64,000 nucleotides of DNA, from NCBI GenBank assembly GCA_963693085.1, contig OY856409.1:522109803-522173802 (forward strand), in the 5' to 3' direction. Positions 60,331 through 64,000 of this stretch are shown piece after piece. The first letter of the stretch is position 1; the number at the start of each line of letters is the position of its first letter. Source of the DNA: Alisma plantago-aquatica. Taxonomy: Eukaryota > Streptophyta > Magnoliopsida > Alismatales > Alismataceae. Position numbers and translations under genes: made by a program. The notes below the pieces were generated by a model that was not told where the DNA came from, did not search any database, and worked only from the letters and a program-made list of their open reading frames with translations.

Positions 60331-61813
60331 GGTAAACCCTCCGAACCCAAAAATATTATTGGGGACCATTTCATCTTTCTTCTTATAGATCACTTGCAAA
60401 TTAGATTGGCTTGAGCTATTGACTTGTGAATTGACTTCTCAATCCACATGAAAGAAGAAAGGTGAGATGTGTATGGAGTGGAAACAAGTGGAAAAGAAAT
60501 GGTAAGAATATAGGTAATAGTATTCTTGCTCATATCCAATCATAGCTTGTTTTTTTCAAGTTATTATGCACTTTACATATGGGGTTTGAGTCAAATTTGG
60601 TATTTTGTGATTCTCATCACTTTCTTGGTCAAAAACTACCCCTGATGCTTTCATCGTGCAATACAAACTTGCTTACACATGTTAATATGATTTATATTTT
60701 TTTCAAGCCTCTAGATATGTTTTTATAAAATATATGTGCTTTTTGACAACAACTATTGTCGTCTGAGTTTGTTCTGTAAGAAACTTGACTGACAAGCACC
60801 AACACGTGTTGCCAACAACTCTAATAGACCAAGAAGTTTAATCCATAAACTTGAGTGACAACATTATGCACAAAATATACAGATGGCTTTTTGGATGAGA
60901 AATTCCCTCTCAACTACACTTTCTCAACCAATTGCCTTATTCTATGGCACTCCACTTGGTACCTTTATAAATGCATTTTACATGCTTTAACTTGCCTATC
61001 TTTCATACAACTTTACTTTTCTAATTGTTATATTGGTATATCTATATCTTGAAATTACCTATCGTGAGTTGTTATGCATGTTTTGATGATCATCTTTTTG
61101 AATCTCTTAGTTGTGATCTAAATTTCTTTTGTTGTGCTCTAACTTACTACAACTATATAGTTGTATATCTTGTTTTGCTACAACCTTGCTTTTCTTATTG
61201 GTAATCATGTTTTTGGTAATGATGAATTTTTGCTAGTGCGTAATATCTTTTCATGCTTATGAAATTGCATATCTCTTTGTTTGGATATTCCCTCACATCT
61301 ACTCAAGCTTGTTCCTTGACTGGCATATCTACTATCTTGACTCACTTGCTTGCATAGCCTTACCTTAATATTTTTTCTAGACTTACATTATGGGTTGTTC
61401 AAATTCATATCTTGATTTTCTTTATGTACTCTTCTTGAACAAACCCCTAGTTTTTGATCTTCTACTCTCCTTTCTAACATTTGGTATCTCCTTTTATTAA
61501 CAAATTGTATTTTTTAACCCCCTCTCTTTTTGAAATGACAAAGGTGTAGAAGACATGCCTTATGTTAAGGGGAGAAGATATATATGTAGAACATATATGA
61601 GTAGAAGACATAGTTTCTATAAATGTTTAGGTAACCATGCAAGAGAAATAGCATCAATTAAGGGGGAGTATGACAACTCCATGAACATCAATTGAGGGGG
61701 AGCATATGAAATCAATTCCATTGAAACCCTTAGGTTTCTCCAAAGGTATGGTTTTACTTACATGATTTCAATACATTTACGAATTGGTTTATCATCTTAA
61801 GAAAGGGGGGCAA
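60331..61813 (+). other. Non-coding internal region with purine tracts
   Basis: No pol motif is present. A weak ggtcga-like inverted-repeat group lies near 60765-60870 (cgtctgagttt...aaacttgactgac). Purine tracts occur at about 61570 (taaggggagaag), 61660 (ttaagggggagtatg), 61693 (ttgagggggagcata) and 61801-61811 (gaaaggggggc), the last abutting the 3' LTR after caa. This mirrors the layout of the first family. Confidence 0.75.
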
Positions 61814-63338
61814 TGTTGACTCAAAGTACAATTGAATCTTAAAGTCTGATTGATTAAATCTTTATTTTGATGATGACTAACCATTCCACTTATTTATGTC
61901 TAATGCTTCTAGTCGTGTGATTTAAGATTAGGTATAAACACACTCCAAATACCCTAACTTGTGCATTCTAACTTGGAGAAAGACAAGTCAAAATCAATGC
62001 AAGTGCACTTTTGTGGAAAAAACCTCAAATATATTAGAATCATGTTGTAAATTACTTGTAATGATTGTATGACTTATAATTAAGCTTAGAAAAAAATAGG
62101 ACCACTTAAATGAAATATTTAATCTCTTTTGTGGCACTTTCAAAAATTCATCACATGGACCCTTGTCGACTTAGTTTCATCTAGGATAAACTTGACCGAC
62201 ACCCTTGACGGATCTTGGGAATCGTCAGGTTCAGATGAATTTTTCCATGACAAACTTGACCAACACCCTACACTGACCAAATCAAATTTAAGCCATCGAC
62301 CGAGTTTCATCTAGGATAAACTCGACCAACACTTCAAATTTGATTTGTCTCATACTTCCATTGGTCAAAAGTAAACTCGACCAACCACACTGTAAGTACA
62401 ATTCAAAAAAAAGTGTTTCTAGCCGTTGGAGTGTTGCAAACATTAAAAATAGATATGTTGCAACACCCCAAATGACTAGATTTCATCCTTAAGTGTTTCT
62501 ATTGGCTAGTAGGCATCCCCGACTATAAATAGGACCATTGGGCTTATCCCATGATTAGCCAATCACTATGAAGGTCCCTATATTATAGTTGAGTGCTTTC
62601 AAGAGCCTCGTTCCACTCTTAAGGTTAATCACTTGCTACATCCATTAGCATGAGTAGGATATTTGTAAGAGAATTAGTCCTACATGTATATCTTGTGAGG
62701 CTATCACTTCCTCCACCTCCAAATCTCTCTTTCTACCATGAAGATGAAGGTTCTATCTCTTATCTAAGATAGGTGAAGAAGAAGAAGGGAAGGAGTCCCT
62801 TGGTAATAGTTTCTCCTTGGTGAAGGTGAAGTCAAAGGTGGAAGATCCAAGAAGAGTGGGTAATTCCTCAAAGCGGAAGACTTATTGTAAGAAGTCCTTG
62901 ATGAAGGCGAAAGACTCGTTGCAAAAGTAGGTAAGTACTTGGTGAGGTTGAAGATTTTTGGTCTCGGATAGGTAAGTCCTTTTTGAGGTTATTGGCTCCC
63001 TTGTCCTCAAAGGTAAGTCTAGGCATCCTTGTCCCAGAAAATGAAGGTCTTATTGTATCTCTTATAATGGAATATAAGGAAGGTGTAATGGTTGCAAAAT
63101 CCTAGAGGTTGACCTTTCTAGGTAGTGGATGTACACTCTCCTAGTTTGGATTTTGAAACCACTATACATAGCTTGTGTTCTTGTTCTTATTCAATATCTC
63201 TAATCCTTTCTATATATGTTTAGTTGCACTCAAATTTCATATATGCAACCATATCTCTTGATATAATTTGAAGTTCTAATGTTTAGTGCTTTTAGCTATA
63301 TTCAACCTCCCTTATAGATCCCATCATCATTAGATCCA
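61814..63338 (+). repeat. 3' LTR of the second Sirevirus-like element
   Basis: Starts TGTTGACTC and ends ATCCA, 1525 bp. Inverted-repeat motifs are at about 62160-62200, 62295-62330 and 62365-62385 (gagtttcatctaggataaac...). The TATA box tataaata is at 62524-62531. An ~18-bp segment near 61830 is absent from the 5' LTR. Confidence 0.85.
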
Positions 63339-63346
63339 AAAGTTCC

Positions 63347-64000
63347 CATCATAGTGATTCTGCCCTTGAGCCACCACGATCGTGCTATCCAACACAGTCA
63401 TTCTACTACACCCCATTTTCACTAAAATCAATATGATATTTTCATCTTTCCATTACATCCATTCCCATCCACCATGGCCATTCTCACACCCATGCACCAG
63501 TGTTTTGTTATTCCCATAATGACTGTGCAACCCACCAAACCCTACTGCTTCCCTACTATCATTTTACAAATTTACCCCCAGTTAACTGTAGACCCCCTAG
63601 GCCACCATATATACACTAGTGGCAGCTAGGAGTCTAAGGTTAGACACTCCATGCCTCCACATCCACCACTCTTATTCCTCTTATACTTCCACCTCACTTC
63701 CTTCATCCATCCATCCCAAAATCTTACTCTCCTAGTGTTTTGGGCATTTCTTATCCACTTTTCATGATTTCTTGCATCCCTAGAGGAGGAGGGCACCCTT
63801 GGTGTTACTGTAGGTGAAAACATGGACTTATTCCCCTACACCCCATGTAGTTTCTATTCTATTTTCTTCTTTCTTTTGGTATTTGATAACACCCAAATTT
63901 ATGTGTATTTGCTAAGAATTTATCTCTGGTTTTGTGTCCTTATAGCCTTAATTTTCCCTATAATGCTTATGTTTTCATACCTTTTATCTTGTCATAGGTA
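63347..64000. other. Right flank, no gene recognised
   Basis: A CCAC/CCAT-rich stretch of relatively high GC resembles the left flank of the retrotransposon in style. A 65-codon minus frame at 63626-63823 has no motif. ttgataacacccaaatttat at about 63886 looks like the start of an LTR, but the window ends too soon to test this. Confidence 0.4.

Larger units (their letters stand above)
56883..63338 (+). mobile_element. Second Sirevirus-like, pol-less Copia derivative
   Basis: LTRs at 56883-58409 and 61814-63338 flank 3.4 kb of internal DNA. There is a Met-tRNA-like primer site at 58415, a broken gag with two zinc-knuckle-like motifs, and several GGGGAG purine tracts before the 3' LTR. No integrase, RT or RNase H motif is present. 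The candidate TSD gttcc occurs at 56878-56882 and 63342-63346, but three A residues separate the right copy from the LTR's terminal CA. The opening of the LTR (tgttttgatgatgac, then ttgagtgatttcag) is related to that of the 41-51 kb family, and both carry GGTCGA/TCGACC inverted repeats, so these are sister families. It may be a single nested insertion in an older repeat. Confidence 0.87.

Overview
This window is plant nuclear DNA, almost certainly from a flowering plant with a large, repeat-rich genome. The signs are an L1-type LINE with a plant-style ORF2 (endonuclease, RT, zf-RVT, RNase H), a CACTA (En/Spm) transposon with TNP2-like and Transposase_24 genes, LTR retrotransposons primed by initiator-Met tRNA, and long (TA)n tracts. 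The species cannot be named from the sequence. I found no intact host gene. The coding DNA is almost all transposon-derived and decayed; the exceptions are two short gene fragments resembling KRR1 and EF-1alpha.

Layout. 1-4532: AT-rich non-coding DNA with degenerate repeats. 4549-10662: full-length LINE with a perfect 16-bp target-site duplication (TSD), two ORFs broken by point stops and indels, and a 3' hairpin before a short A tail. 12150-13016: two adjacent MITE-like units. 13909-25495: complete 11.6-kb CACTA element with 3-bp TSD TTG, a decayed TNP2-type transposase, a second Transposase_24 gene with a triplicated 179-bp exon-intron unit, and cgac/gtcg-rich subterminal repeats. 26780-36029: minus-strand LTR element with about 4-kb LTRs around only 1.2 kb of non-coding internal DNA (LARD-like). 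36030-41203: old DNA with a KRR1-like exon, an EF-1alpha-like scrap and a CACTA-like subterminal cluster. 41204-51014: a tandem LTR-internal-LTR-internal-LTR array of a Sirevirus-like, pol-less Copia derivative, bounded by one TSD (GATGC). 51320-52870: diverged relative of the 26.8-36 kb LTR. 54040-54530: old LINE RT remnant. 55273-55669: foldback/MITE unit inside (TA)n. 56883-63338: a second Sirevirus-like, pol-less Copia derivative. The remainder is unassigned flank.

How the parts relate. Each element is a self-contained parasite, and several depend on partners elsewhere in the genome. Both Sirevirus-like families keep a Met-tRNA primer site, several purine tracts and gag zinc-knuckle and coiled-coil regions but lack pol, so they would need pol supplied in trans. 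Both also carry arrays of short inverted repeats built on the same GGTCGA/TCGACC core, in LTRs and internal regions. This shared cis-structure, the three-LTR array and the LARD-like element are the most interesting items. Boundaries, TSDs and reading-frame lesions were read directly from the sequence; family assignments rest on motif recognition without database searches.
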